A stretch of 64,000 nucleotides of DNA from assembly GCA_963811805.1 (NCBI GenBank), contig CAWESU010000001.1, positions 1,054,001 through 1,118,000 on the forward strand, written 5' to 3'. Position 1 is the first letter of the stretch. Each line of letters opens with the position of its first letter. Origin of the DNA: DAHUXN01 sp963811805 (GTDB taxonomy: Bacteria; Acidobacteriota; Terriglobia; Acidiferrales; UBA7541). Shown one piece after another: positions 1 to 9,834 of this stretch. The translations under genes were made by a program, and so were the position numbers. Under the pieces are notes generated by a model that did no database searches, was not told the origin of the DNA, and saw only the letters and a program-made list of their open reading frames with translations.

Positions 1-1
1 C

Positions 2-397
2 AAAGGGATTTTGCACGGCGATGACGCAGCGCGCGCCGTGGATTGTGGAGTGGACGGCGTGATTGTGTCGAATCATGGCGGCAGACAAGTGGACGGGGCG
101 ATCGCGGCGCTCGACGCGCTTCCTGTCGTGGTGAAATCGGTGAATGGGAAAATTCCCGTGCTTTTCGACAGTGGCATACGCCGTGGTGCGGACATCATGA
201 AGGCGCTGGCGCTGGGAGCGCGCGCTGTGCTGGTGGCGCGGCTCTACATTTGGGGTTTGGCGGTGGCCGGCGAGGCCGGTGTACGCGACGCGATGCTGAA
301 CTTACTGGCGGATTTTGATTTGTCGATGGCCCTGAGCGGATTCACTTCGCCGCGGGAACTCTCCGCCGCTGCGCTTCTGCGGTCCGGCCAGCCGTAG
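2..397 (+). CDS. FMN-dependent alpha-hydroxy-acid oxidase/dehydrogenase, C-terminal part
   Basis: The reading frame is open at the left edge, so only the last ~131 residues are seen. The family (lactate, glycolate and mandelate oxidases) oxidises 2-hydroxy acids to 2-oxo acids with FMN in a TIM barrel. Visible marks are KGIL just before the barrel strand, then SNHGGRQVDG, which holds the active-site His and Arg, and DSGIRRGADIMKALALGA, the FMN-phosphate loop. The usual IGRP(Y/F)xWGLA motif reads VARLYIWGLA, a small departure. The C-terminus follows the family pattern. Substrate cannot be told from this part. It converges with the next gene. Confidence 0.85.
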   Translation, partial: KGILHGDDAARAVDCGVDGVIVSNHGGRQVDGAIAALDALPVVVKSVNGKIPVLFDSGIRRGADIMKALALGARAVLVARLYIWGLAVAGEAGVRDAMLNLLADFDLSMALSGFTSPRELSAAALLRSGQP

Positions 398-414
398 AGC
401 TTCAGAGGAAGCTC
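397..414. terminator. Hairpin between convergent genes
   Basis: GAGCTTC-AGAG-GAAGCTC forms a perfect 7-bp stem with a 4-base loop, starting at the last base of the upstream stop codon and ending 9 bases before the convergent stop. There is no clear T-run on the plus strand, so it may only mark transcript ends. Confidence 0.4.
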
Positions 415-422
415 AGCCCAAA

Positions 423-2294
423 TTAATTGTTGTTGTTCTTCACTTCCTTCGGTTGGCCGATTTTCTGCGTAGCGCCGGTCGAGAAAAGCTTGAAATTGCT
501 GAAGTGATGGTAATGATGCAAATAATGGCCGCGATATTGAAGGTATACGTCGACGTTTTCAGGGAGCCATAGCGTGACTTTGTGATGGGGGAAAGGCACC
601 GGACCATAATCGATAAGAAAATGTTCGCGCTCCAGCTTAATCTCAGGAAGTGGTCTAACCAAGTCCACTTCAAGATGCATCACCTGGCCGCCGTTTTCGG
701 AGATCCACGCTCTCCCTTTTAATGGCAGTGAAAATGTGTTTATCCCTGTATTGAAGGTGGCCAGACGATCGGGGCGATCACTCCTCTGCTCGAAACGGAC
801 GATCCATGCGGGCTTGTCTTGCCAGTCTCCGAGTCCCTCGCAGCTCCAGTTGAAATCCTGCTGAAGAAGAGGGTGAAACACAAGGGCGAGAGCCGCATCC
901 GAATCGACAAATTGTCCGGGCATGTTTTCCGCGCTTACGCCTAGATTTCGCATCTCCTGGACATTGATGATATCGGGACGCGGATTTTCAATGAACACCA
1001 GATAACTGAAAGTCTGAGTCCCGGGTTTTTCCAAAGCTTGGTCGCGTTTGATTTCTACGGATTCGTATTTCTCACTCGCTGTAAACTCCTGCAGATCAGC
1101 TACAAGTTGAGCCGCACTCTTCCCTGCAGATTTTAGAACCTCGGGCAGAGGGCAAGACGGTCCGGCAATGGTGAAGGGCTTGGTAGCGTCGATGTCCGGC
1201 GGAGCCCAGTTCTCCTTCGGAGGCAAGTCCAATAGAGTAGGGCTACTAAGAACCTCAATTGGAACGGGCGGTAGCGTCGACGGCTGTGGCTTTTTCAGGT
1301 CCGGAATCCAGGCGCGGATGGCCGGATCGCTGCTGTCGCGGGGAAACTGTTTCATGAACGCTTCCAGCGCATTGATCGCATCTTGGCCACGGCCTAATCC
1401 CGCGAGCGCTTCGCCCAGCACCAACTGATCGCGCTGAGCCAGCGCCCCTCCGAGAGCCAGCGCCTTCTCCGCTTGTTCGCGGGCGTCTTTGAAATCTCTT
1501 CGCTTCAGGTAAGAACCGGCGAGCATCGAATGCACTTTCCACTTCGAGCCGTCCAGTCGCGCCGCCGGCGCAAGCACCTGAATGGCTCCGGCATAGTCTC
1601 CCTGCCGGAAGCGGAGGCTCCCGAGCGCCACCAAGGCCGGAACCTGCCTAGGATCGGTCGAAACGGACTTTTCCAAATACGGTTTGGCAGCGGGCAGCTC
1701 CCCGTTCAGAAGAAAGCGCATGCCCATCAGGTAGTTCACATACGGATTTCCCGGAGCCATCTCGAGCGCCTTGCTCAAATGCTTTTGCGCGGACGCGATT
1801 TTGCCGGAGTCCAAATCCGCCGATCCTTTTTGCGCTTCCTTTTCGGCTTCGGGCGCAAGCACGAACTGCCCAGACGGAGGATGGAAAGCCAGTTCATCGT
1901 TGGGGCTTCGCATGAAGACAATTATGCTTGCCGACGCGCTGACCGAGTCCGGCACAGTCACGGCCCTCAGTTCGGTGTGGTATCCCGGAGCCTGCACCTG
2001 GACCTCATATACGTCTCCGATCAAAAGATTCGGGAAAACCCAAACGTCTCCGTCGCCCTTGTACGGCTTGGGGCTTGGCATGAATCTCGAGATCGCGAAA
2101 AGAGTTAGGTTCGGAGGGGAAGCGAGCGGTTCTCCGTCTTCGGTTCGGACGTAGACAGCTATATTGCCGCTATGGCTGATGTCAACTCCCAAATTCCTCT
2201 TCGCCAGGTCCGTAAATTGTTGCGCGTTGGCGCTGGGCGCGGCGCCCACCAAAAGCAGCGCTACCACAAGGGGGATTAGAAGTTTTGTTTTCAT
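423..2294 (-). CDS. Secreted TPR protein with carboxypeptidase-regulatory-like N-terminal domain
   Basis: About 623 residues from the ATG at 2294. This start is chosen because it opens directly into a Sec signal peptide (MKTKLLIPLVVALLLVG...SANA-QQ). Residues ~35-130 look like a beta-sandwich of the carboxypeptidase-regulatory/PEGA type. Residues ~155-320 hold TPR-like helices (HLSKALEMAPGNPYVNYLMG, AKPYLEKSVSTDPRQVPAL, GDYAGAIQVL). The C-terminal ~200 residues form a domain ending in an aromatic/His-rich stretch (YRGHYLHHYHHFSNFKLF). A longer frame upstream (to 2372) lacks a sensible leader. A frameshifted tandem paralogue lies directly upstream. Function unknown; periplasmic or cell-surface location is inferred. 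Confidence 0.75.
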   Translation of the reverse strand: MKTKLLIPLVVALLLVGAAPSANAQQFTDLAKRNLGVDISHSGNIAVYVRTEDGEPLASPPNLTLFAISRFMPSPKPYKGDGDVWVFPNLLIGDVYEVQVQAPGYHTELRAVTVPDSVSASASIIVFMRSPNDELAFHPPSGQFVLAPEAEKEAQKGSADLDSGKIASAQKHLSKALEMAPGNPYVNYLMGMRFLLNGELPAAKPYLEKSVSTDPRQVPALVALGSLRFRQGDYAGAIQVLAPAARLDGSKWKVHSMLAGSYLKRRDFKDAREQAEKALALGGALAQRDQLVLGEALAGLGRGQDAINALEAFMKQFPRDSSDPAIRAWIPDLKKPQPSTLPPVPIEVLSSPTLLDLPPKENWAPPDIDATKPFTIAGPSCPLPEVLKSAGKSAAQLVADLQEFTASEKYESVEIKRDQALEKPGTQTFSYLVFIENPRPDIINVQEMRNLGVSAENMPGQFVDSDAALALVFHPLLQQDFNWSCEGLGDWQDKPAWIVRFEQRSDRPDRLATFNTGINTFSLPLKGRAWISENGGQVMHLEVDLVRPLPEIKLEREHFLIDYGPVPFPHHKVTLWLPENVDVYLQYRGHYLHHYHHFSNFKLFSTGATQKIGQPKEVKNNNN

Positions 2295-2461
2295 CACGCT
2301 TTCACTTGCAAACCACTTCCCATCGTCCGATCGAGAGCACAGTAATCTACCAGCGCGTGGCGTCAGTCGCAAGTTTCGCTCGCTGTCAATCTCGTTAACT
2401 CACCGAATGGGGAATCGTACAGAGGTGAACCGGTAATGCAAGTACTGAAACTCAGCCCAGA

Positions 2462-4426
2462 CTAATCGCCGCTGTCGTTGGTTGCTCCTCTGGGCTGGCC
2501 GATTTTCTGCGCAGTGCCGGTCCAGAAAAGCTTGAAATTGCTGAAGCGATGGTAGTGATGCAGATAGTGCCCACGATACTGAAAGTACGAGTCCACATCT
2601 TCCGGGAGCCATAAAGTCACCTTGTGCTTCGGGAAAGCTACGGCTTCATAGTCGATAACGAAATGCTCGCGTTCCAGTTTAATCTCGGCGACCGGCCTCA
2701 CCAGGTCTGTCTCGAGGTGCATCACTTCGCCGCCGTTTTCCGAAATCCAGGCGCGGCCCTTGTACGCCACTGGATATGAATTTGGCCCGTCTCCGAAAGT
2801 GGCAAGACGGTTCGGCCGGTCACTGCGCTGCTCGAACCGCACAATCCATGCCGGTTTGTCTTCCCACCGCCCCGCTCCCTCGCAACTCCAGGTGAAATCT
2901 CCCTGAAGAAGCGGATGAAACGCGAGCGCCAGACCGACAGCGCCCATGTCGGCGAGTTCGCCGGGCATTTCTTGAGCCGTCACACCCTGATCGCGATATT
3001 CATTTACTCGAAGGATTTCCGCGCTGGGATGCTCGATGAAAACCATGTAGTTGAACGTCCGCGACACCGGCCTTTGGAGGCTCGCATCTCTCTTGATTTC
3101 GACGGTCTGATACTCTTCAGTCGCGGAGAATTTCTGCAGGTCAGTCACCAACCGCGTGGCATTCTTCGCTGCGGCCTTAAGGACTTTCGGCAAAGAGCAC
3201 GAGGCGCCAGAAACCACAAACCGCCTTTCGGCATCGATGTCAGGCGGAGCCCAATCCGGTTTTGGTGGAAGGTCCGCGGTCGGCTGCGGAGCAGGAGCGA
3301 CAACGGCGATAGGCTGGATCTGCGGGGCCGCGGCCTCGCGAGCCGGCAGCTCTTGACCGCAGCTTTTTCAACAGTTGGGGAAGCTTCCAGTCGGCTGGTC
3401 AGCCAAGCCCGAAACTTCAAAGCATCTGGGTCGTTTGGATGGTCGGATAGAAAATGATCCAGCGTCGCCAGGGCGCCCGCACGGTCACCCATGGCCGCCA
3501 CGGCTTCGGCAAGAACCAGTCTCACTCGATCGGCCTTCCCCTTGCCCGCGGCAAGGGCATCTTCCGCGTGCTCACGAGCCTGGGGAAAATCACGTTGGCG
3601 CAGGCAGGCATCCGCCAGAAGCCACTCCGCCTTCCACGATGAAGGGTCCAGCTTCGCCGCTTTGCTCAAGAGATCAACCGCGCCGGCATAATTCCCTTGG
3701 TCAAAGCGCAAAGTCCCGAGCGCAAGCAGTGAAGTTGCCTCATTCGGATCGAGCGAGACAGACTCCTCCAAGTAAGGCTGGGCCTTCGCCTCCTGCTTGG
3801 CAAGGACGTAGCTCATGCCCATCACGTAGTTCACGTAAGGATTGCCGGGAGCCATCACAATCGCTTTTTGAAAGTGTTTCTGCGCCGAAGGAATCTTGTT
3901 CGAGCTTGAGGTCGCGCAGGCCCTGCTGAACTTCTTTCTGCACCCGAGGCGCGAGCATAAACTGCCCCGTTGGGGGATGATAGGTCAGCTGTTCGTCGAT
4001 GGGCCTGAGAGTGACGACAACATTGGCTGTGCCATATTCCATGTCCGGGATGTCCACAGTTTCATGGAATGGCTGGAAGCCATCGACCTTCACGTCGAGT
4101 TCGTAGGACGTGCCGATCGGCAGGCCAGAGAAAATCCAGGCCTTGCCGTTGAGGCGTGGAAATTGAGGGATCGGCGTGTCACTCAGGGAGGTAAGAGTCA
4201 TCTGCGGTATCGCGGAAACGGGGATCTCGTCTTCGCTTTGAAGATACACGCTAATCCAACCCGTTGCTGAACTCCCAACTGGGGAATTTCCTGCTGCTGG
4301 TCCTGCTGCTGGTTGATGACCCAGACTGCTGGGAATTGGCGGAGCTCCACCTTGTGCCGAGGCGAGAGACGGAATACCAAGAATGCCCAACGCAACTGCG
4401 ACGAGGGTGATGAGCCTCGATTTCAA
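2462..4426 (-). pseudogene. Tandem paralogue of the secreted TPR protein, broken by two frameshifts
   Basis: Starts at the ATG at 4426 with a signal peptide (MKSRLITLVAVALGILGIPSLASAQ), continues through the same regulatory-like domain, TPRs and C-terminal domain as its neighbour, but in three frame segments. The first frame ends its homology near 3900 (...RDLKLE), where KIPSAQKHFQKAIVMAPGN continues in another frame; the second shift lies near 3355, after which PPKPDWAPPDIDAERRF returns to the first frame. One extra base near 3900 and one missing base near 3355 would restore a single ~655-residue protein similar end to end to the 423-2294 product. Either a recent pseudogene or two base-calling errors. 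Confidence 0.8.
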
Positions 4427-4595
4427 ACTGCCCTCTGTGGAAAAAGACCGACTTTAACTACACCGTTGTTAATCGAAACATACCGCAGCGCTGGAGAGCT
4501 GTCAAGGAGCCGCCCAGCGTCCTTGGGTCACCTATATGGGCATTCGTTGGATCCAAAGCGAACATCACTGCAGGGCCCTCCCGCATCGATTCAAG

Positions 4596-4624
4596 TTGAG
4601 TCGCGCGCGGCGCTCTTCTATAAT
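4596..4624 (+). promoter_or_regulatory. Sigma-70-type promoter for the SurA/PpiD-like gene
   Basis: TTGAGT at 4596-4601 and TATAAT at 4619-4624 are separated by exactly 17 bases. The -10 is consensus and lies ~30 bases before the GTG start at 4655, giving a short leader. It sits in the divergent space shared with the broken TPR gene. Confidence 0.7.
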
Positions 4625-4654
4625 GGGGAGTTTACCAGTGAGGCGCAAAGAGAC

Positions 4655-6586
4655 GTGTTAAAGAATCTCAGCCAGAGCAAGACCGCCGTCAAAATCTTCT
4701 TAGGAGGCGTGCTTGTCCTCATTTGCGGCGCAATGGTGTTGACCATGGCGCCGGTCGGTGGCATCGGCGGCAGCAGCAGCGGAAGCCCGGATGCAGTGGC
4801 AACAGTCGGTGGACAAAGTATCAGCGTTATCGATGTGCGCCAAAAGTTTGCCCAGCAAACTCGCGGGCAAAACGTTCCGGAAGTCATGCAGGGTCTCTAC
4901 ATGCGCCAGGTGCTCGACCAGATGGTCTTCCAGCGGCTGCTCGAACTGGAAGCGGACCGCCTGGGCATGCAGGTGACTCCCGACGAAATCACTCTGCGCA
5001 TCAAACAGGTGCTTCCCACGGCGTTCCCGGGCGGCGTATGGGTAGGTGCGGAGCGCTACGCGCAGGAAGTGGAAATGCGCACGGGCATGTCCGTGCCGGA
5101 GTTCGAGGACTATGTTCGCGCGGATGTGCTGATGGATAAGTTCAAGTATCTCGTGACGGACGGCATCAGTGTCACGCCGCAGGAAGTCGAAGCGCGTTAT
5201 CGCTATGAGAACGAAAAGGTCCAGCTGACCTATGCGGCGATCAAGCCGTCGGAGCTCGAATCATCCATTACCCCCACGGATGCAGAGCTTTCCGCCTATT
5301 TTGCGAAGAATGAATCGAAATACCAGGTGCCCGAGAAGCGCTCGGCGAAATACGCTTTGCTGGACATGAACCAACTCAAGCAGAGCATAAAGATCAGCGA
5401 TGCCGACGTTCAGGCTTATTACCAGCAGCATCTGGACGACTACAAGGTCGAAAACCGTGTGGACGTTGCGCATATCGTGTTCAACACGCTCGGAAAAACC
5501 GACGCAGAAGTGGCGCTGGTCAAAGAACAGGCGCAAAAAGTCGACGATCAGGCCAAACATGGTGCGAACTTCGCAGATTTAGCCAAAAAGTATTCCGAGG
5601 ATACCAATACCAAAACGAAAGGCGGCGGTATTGGCTGGATCGTCGCTGGCCAGACTGCGCCGGCATTTGAAAAGGCAGCCTTCAGCCTTCCGAAAGGTGG
5701 CATTTCCGACGTTGTGCAGACGCCGTACAGTTTTGACATCATCAAAGTTCTGGACAAAGAAAACGCCCACACCAAGAGCCTGGACGAAGTGAAGGATTCG
5801 ATCGTCAACACGTTGACGCAGGAAAGGCTCAACTCCGAGCAGAGTGATATTTCCGATAAGCTTGCTGCCGTGGTCCGCCAGTCGAATCGGCAAAGCATCG
5901 ACGCCATCGCCAAACAGTTCAATCTGCAAACTGGGGAAACGCCTCTGGTAAGCGTGACCGACACGGTGGGCGATCTGGGAGCGGAAGCGGCGCTGCAGGA
6001 AGCTCTTTTTTCTTTGCATCCGGAGGAATTGAGCCAACCGATCTCGATTGACCGTGGCTACGTCGTCATCTCCGTCGATAAGGTTGTTGCCGGGCACCAG
6101 GGAACTTTGGCTGAGGTTCGTGACCGCGTGCTGGCGGATTACCGTATGGACAAGGCCCAGGATCTCGCTGAACAGAAGGCCGAAGAGCTAGCCAAGGATG
6201 TGAAAGGCGGTATGGCCTTCGACAAAGCGGCAAAATCGCTCGGTCTGGACCTCAAATCGACGGATCCCATCACCCGCACAAGCCAAGTGGTCGATATCGG
6301 CCCGGCGAAGGAGCTGCAGGACGCGTTCAATATGAACGTGGGGCAGACCGGTGGTCCGGCCCTCCTGGGCGGGAACTGGGTGGTCTATCAGGTCAAGTCG
6401 AAACAAGGGGTCAATCCGGACGATTTTGCCAAAGCCAAGGACGCTTTGCAGAAGCAAATCCTCGAAGAGAAGCAGGCCGCGGCCTTTGAAGCCTTCCACG
6501 ACGCGCTTCAGAAGCGGTATGAACAGGACGGCAAACTGGCCTTCAACCCGGCGAACCTGAAGCTGCTAATGGGCCAATCCTCCTGA
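4655..6586 (+). CDS. Membrane-anchored peptidyl-prolyl isomerase, SurA/PpiD type
   Basis: About 643 residues from a GTG at 4655, chosen because it follows the promoter at 4596-4624 and opens with a short basic stretch and one membrane segment (residues ~12-32, KIFLGGVLVLICGAMVLT). This matches the PpiD plan: N-terminal anchor, SurA-N-like helical chaperone region (~45-190), then a parvulin/rotamase domain at ~266-370 (VDVAHIVFNT, FADLAKKYSEDTNTKTKGG, GWIVAGQTAPAFEKAAFSL, PYSFDIIKVL). A C-terminal ~270-residue helical region includes a second, weaker parvulin-like fold. Probable role: folding of exported proteins in the periplasm while tethered to the inner membrane. Monocistronic by appearance. 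Confidence 0.85.
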   Translation: MLKNLSQSKTAVKIFLGGVLVLICGAMVLTMAPVGGIGGSSSGSPDAVATVGGQSISVIDVRQKFAQQTRGQNVPEVMQGLYMRQVLDQMVFQRLLELEADRLGMQVTPDEITLRIKQVLPTAFPGGVWVGAERYAQEVEMRTGMSVPEFEDYVRADVLMDKFKYLVTDGISVTPQEVEARYRYENEKVQLTYAAIKPSELESSITPTDAELSAYFAKNESKYQVPEKRSAKYALLDMNQLKQSIKISDADVQAYYQQHLDDYKVENRVDVAHIVFNTLGKTDAEVALVKEQAQKVDDQAKHGANFADLAKKYSEDTNTKTKGGGIGWIVAGQTAPAFEKAAFSLPKGGISDVVQTPYSFDIIKVLDKENAHTKSLDEVKDSIVNTLTQERLNSEQSDISDKLAAVVRQSNRQSIDAIAKQFNLQTGETPLVSVTDTVGDLGAEAALQEALFSLHPEELSQPISIDRGYVVISVDKVVAGHQGTLAEVRDRVLADYRMDKAQDLAEQKAEELAKDVKGGMAFDKAAKSLGLDLKSTDPITRTSQVVDIGPAKELQDAFNMNVGQTGGPALLGGNWVVYQVKSKQGVNPDDFAKAKDALQKQILEEKQAAAFEAFHDALQKRYEQDGKLAFNPANLKLLMGQSS

Positions 6587-6843
6587 TAAATCATTGTAAA
6601 TAAATCACTTAGACGTGCGCAATTCCTAACGTTTTTCTTGTTGCAAGGCTCATCGCGGTCATCTAGCATATTCCTTCCGCAGCTTTGAGCTCCCGTCGCC
6701 AGCGGGGCGAAGCTTCAGCGCTCTTCCCAGTTGAACGCCCCAGCGAAGTGACTCAAAACCAGACCGTGGCGATGGCCACTGGTCCAGCGCCGGAGAGCGA
6801 CATGGGCTTGCCAAGATTAGCTTTCTGTGGAATCGAGGAACTT

Positions 6844-7269
6844 ATGAACCAGAAAATGGCCGCGGAGCGGAACGAATACCGCTGCTGCATCGAGATCAAT
6901 CAGAACGGGAAGTACTCAGTTCGCGTTCAGGTGCGTTTTGGAGGAAAAGACTGGTCCCTGCCGGTCTTCTTCCTGGTGTCTTCGTTCGATGCAGCCATAA
7001 AGCGGCTGGAGGAGGCCGTCCAGCTGTTGCAGCGCGAAGAAGAGCGGCTGTGGTTTTGGGGAGTCGAGCGAACCGATGATCCCAAGCTTGCAGCCGAATT
7101 GCTGGGCCGCCTGGGGCTGCGCTATGACCAGCGGCGGGAGTTTCCTAAGCGCGTGGCGGAGTTTACGGTTCCCGCCGGACGTGCCGTGTCGGCCTTCCGG
7201 CTGGCGCAGGCACGCCGCGCCTTGGCGGACTCAGTCAGCGCCGGGCGAACAGCGCTGGCCAGCGATTAG
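6844..7269 (+). CDS. Small protein of unknown function
   Basis: 141 residues. The start at 6844 is preferred over an upstream extension to 6685 because GAGGA lies 5 bases before this ATG. The product is soluble and charged: a beta-rich first half (YRCCIEINQNGKYSVRVQVRFGGKDWSLPVFFLV), then a helix with E/R pairs (AIKRLEEAVQLLQREEERLWFW) and a basic C-terminus. No enzyme motif or membrane segment. It stands alone, convergent with the next gene, ~260 bases after the isomerase gene; I see nothing else in that gap. Confidence 0.6.
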   Translation: MNQKMAAERNEYRCCIEINQNGKYSVRVQVRFGGKDWSLPVFFLVSSFDAAIKRLEEAVQLLQREEERLWFWGVERTDDPKLAAELLGRLGLRYDQRREFPKRVAEFTVPAGRAVSAFRLAQARRALADSVSAGRTALASD

Positions 7270-7289
7270 CGCCACTCACGTCTCCGCAA

Positions 7290-7304
7290 CCCCTGCCTAA
7301 GGGG
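7290..7304 (+). terminator. Short hairpin between convergent genes
   Basis: CCCCT-GCCTA-AGGGG, a 5-bp stem, followed by GCTATTTCTC. Placed between the stop at 7269 and the convergent stop at 7306. Weak because the stem is short and the T-run is interrupted. Confidence 0.35.
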
Positions 7305-7305
7305 G

Positions 7306-7578
7306 CTATTTCTCGCGGATGATCACCTCGCCATGCGCGATCACGTGATCATTGATCGCCAACCGGTATTTGAATGAACCCTTGATGCCCGCCCGCGGCG
7401 TGCCGCTCATCAAGCGCACTCCGGGGGGCGCTTGAAAGACGTTCGAGGAAAAAGGGCAGCGCTGGGGGTCGAATTCCACGCGCAGGTTCCCGCTCTCCGC
7501 CACCCACACCACTTGGTCGGCAGCCTCGATCAGAACAACTTCCGGCAAAACTCCAACGAGCACAAGTTTTTCGGCCAT
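7306..7578 (-). CDS. Small beta-rich protein, cupredoxin-like pattern without copper ligands
   Basis: 90 residues from the ATG at 7578; a longer frame reaches 7623 but its start has a poorly spaced ribosome site. The order of strands (DQVVWVAESGNLRVEFD..., then a PF..., then GSFKYRLAINDHVIAHGEVII) resembles the small one-domain cupredoxin-like proteins common in acidobacteria, where a hydrophobic VVWV strand follows a xDxV turn. The Cys, second His and Met expected for a type-1 copper site are not present, so it would be a structural relative only. The family call is by pattern and tentative. It lies directly downstream of the histidine kinase gene (13 bases beyond 7623). Confidence 0.5.
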   Translation of the reverse strand: MAEKLVLVGVLPEVVLIEAADQVVWVAESGNLRVEFDPQRCPFSSNVFQAPPGVRLMSGTPRAGIKGSFKYRLAINDHVIAHGEVIIREK

Positions 7579-7636
7579 ATTTGCGGCGCCACCGCGGGAG
7601 GCGCGAGTACGAAACCATAGCATACCCTCTGGACAA

Positions 7637-9667
7637 TTACATCGCGGAGCTTGCCGTGATTTTATCCAGCATATCCCGCAACCGAACCAGGCTGAACGGC
7701 TTTGGAAGAATCGGGACGCCTTCGAGTTCGACGGCAGCTTTATCCGAATCGGCGAGGTTACCTGTCATCAGCAGAAAGCGCCGGGCGAGCTTCGGATGCT
7801 GTTCGCGCAGAGTGCGAAGGACCCAAAGACCGTCCCGGCCGGGCATCTTCAAATCGCACAACACCGCGTCGAACGGGCCTTCCTTTAGGGCGGAGTCAAG
7901 CCGAGTGGAATCCTGAAGAGTCACGACCTTCGCGCCGCTATTGCCCAAGACTTCGCCGACAAGGTTGAGTATTCCCGATTCGTCGTCGATCACCAGGAAG
8001 CGCCGCGAAGGCCTGGAAGACGAAGCCGGCTGCGAATCTGCAACGGAATTTGCTCCGACCAAGCCGCCGTCCGCCTTCGGATAGGCCTCGATTTCCTTCG
8101 ACTGTACCAGGGGCAGCCGAATCCGAAACGTTGTTCCTCGCCCCACTTCGCTTTCCACCGCAACTTCGCCGCCGTGCTGCTCGACGATGCCGTGGCAGAT
8201 GCTTAGCCCAAGGCCGGTTCCGCGCTGTGATGGCCGCGTCGTAAAGAAGGGGTCGAAGATATGTTCGCGCATTTCTGGAGCCATGCCGCACCCGTTATCG
8301 TGCACGGAAATAAGCGCCTGGCCATCGACTGCCTCGCAGGTCAGGTGAATCTCGCCTGCGTCCTGCTGGTCGCGAATGGCGTGCTCGGCGTTGAGAACCA
8401 ATTGCAGCATGAGCTGCAGCAGGGCATCGCGGTCGCCTTGTACCCACACGGGCTTTTCGGCGCGCCGATAGTCGATGCGGATGTTGTTCGCGGCAGGCTG
8501 ATAGGTTCGCAACTCCAGCAGACGGTCCGGAACCGTGCGCAAGTCGATGCGCTGGACCTGTTGCGGAGTGCGGCGCGAAAGCTGGCTGAGGTTCGCGACC
8601 AAGTTCTTCAGCCGCATCGCTTCGTCACGTATCGTTCGGACCTGCGGACGGACCGAAGCATCCAGGTTTGTGTTGGCCAGCACCACCTCACTGAAGCCGA
8701 GAATGGAAGTGAGCGGATTGTTGATTTCATGAGCAACGCCGGAAATCAGTTGGCCGAGCGAGGCAAGCTTCGCCGCGCGCAGCAAATCCTTATGGGCGTC
8801 CTCGAGTTGCGCGGCGCGCTGGCGGACCTTCTCCTCAAGCGAGTCGCGCATCTCGCGGAGCTCGGACGCCATCGCCAGGAAGGCGTTCGTCACCGAGCCC
8901 AGTTCAACAGTAGCGGGAACGTCGCCGTGTACATTCAGATTGCCGCGCCTCACTTCGAGGACCATTCCGTGCAGGCGTTCCAGCGGCGTCCAGATGTGCA
9001 ATTGATGCGCGCGACGGAACCAGAGCATCGTGACTACGGGAAAAAGGCCCAGCACCAATAACACTAGGCGAAGCGCCCGCGTATACAGGGCCACGCGTTC
9101 CGTGGCCTCCCGCAGATTCGCGAATTGCGTTTCTGCGGTTGAGCGAAAGGCATTTTGAACGGCGAGCTCGCGCCTGGGAACTTCGTTTAGTTCCGCTTCG
9201 TTTTCCTGCTGGGCAACTGATTCTGACACAATGTGATCTGTCTCGCTCAGAAAAGCGTTTTCCACGTCTGTAAGATTGTCCGCTTGCTGCCCGTCGGCAT
9301 CGCTGAGAGCTATTTCGCGATTCTGTTTCGTCAGGATGCGAAGCTCAGTCGAGGAGTTTCGATAGGCAGCCAGCAGACGAGCATCGCTCGAACCATCGGT
9401 TCTCCAAAAGGTGAGAACGGTCGCATCAAAAGCTGTGCGGATTTGGGATTGAAGCGCAATTTGCTTATGAAGTCCCTGGACGCCAGAGGAAAATTGCGAG
9501 CGAATCATCACGCTCAAGATCAGCGCCCCCGCCATCAAGAACAGCGCCAGCAGGACCGTCGCGCCTTCCATCAAAATGAAGCGGCTTTGCATCGAGCGCG
9601 GCTTCGGAACCGAGAACGGTGTGTTTTCGTGAGAATTTGTTTTCGCTGCGGGCGGAAACACTTCCAT
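7637..9667 (-). CDS. Hybrid sensor histidine kinase with C-terminal receiver domain
   Basis: About 676 residues from the ATG at 9667 (start uncertain; an ATG at 9592 just before the first membrane helix is the alternative). Order: membrane helix (GATVLLALFLMAGALILSVMI), a ~150-residue extracytoplasmic helical sensor region, a second membrane helix (LVLLVLGLFPVVTMLWF), HAMP, HisKA with GVAHEINNPLTSILG (phospho-His), HATPase with N box (VLNAEHAIRD), G1 (DNGCGMAPE) and G2 (GTGLGLSICHG), and a receiver with acceptor Asp in VLCDLKMPGRDG and the conserved KP (ILPKPF). A cognate DNA-binding regulator is not nearby, so the output is unknown. Confidence 0.9.
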   Translation of the reverse strand: MEVFPPAAKTNSHENTPFSVPKPRSMQSRFILMEGATVLLALFLMAGALILSVMIRSQFSSGVQGLHKQIALQSQIRTAFDATVLTFWRTDGSSDARLLAAYRNSSTELRILTKQNREIALSDADGQQADNLTDVENAFLSETDHIVSESVAQQENEAELNEVPRRELAVQNAFRSTAETQFANLREATERVALYTRALRLVLLVLGLFPVVTMLWFRRAHQLHIWTPLERLHGMVLEVRRGNLNVHGDVPATVELGSVTNAFLAMASELREMRDSLEEKVRQRAAQLEDAHKDLLRAAKLASLGQLISGVAHEINNPLTSILGFSEVVLANTNLDASVRPQVRTIRDEAMRLKNLVANLSQLSRRTPQQVQRIDLRTVPDRLLELRTYQPAANNIRIDYRRAEKPVWVQGDRDALLQLMLQLVLNAEHAIRDQQDAGEIHLTCEAVDGQALISVHDNGCGMAPEMREHIFDPFFTTRPSQRGTGLGLSICHGIVEQHGGEVAVESEVGRGTTFRIRLPLVQSKEIEAYPKADGGLVGANSVADSQPASSSRPSRRFLVIDDESGILNLVGEVLGNSGAKVVTLQDSTRLDSALKEGPFDAVLCDLKMPGRDGLWVLRTLREQHPKLARRFLLMTGNLADSDKAAVELEGVPILPKPFSLVRLRDMLDKITASSAM

Positions 9668-9834
9668 AGAGCAATGGACTCGCAACCGCAAGGCCAAAGG
9701 AACAGTTATCGGACGCACTAGATAATTGACTTGCGAGAAGGGAGCTTCCTCGAGTGGAGAAATAACAAGCGCGGAAGAAACACCTGTGCCGCTTCGGAAC
9801 AACATCGGCAGAAAACTTCTTAACGCCGCGCCGC

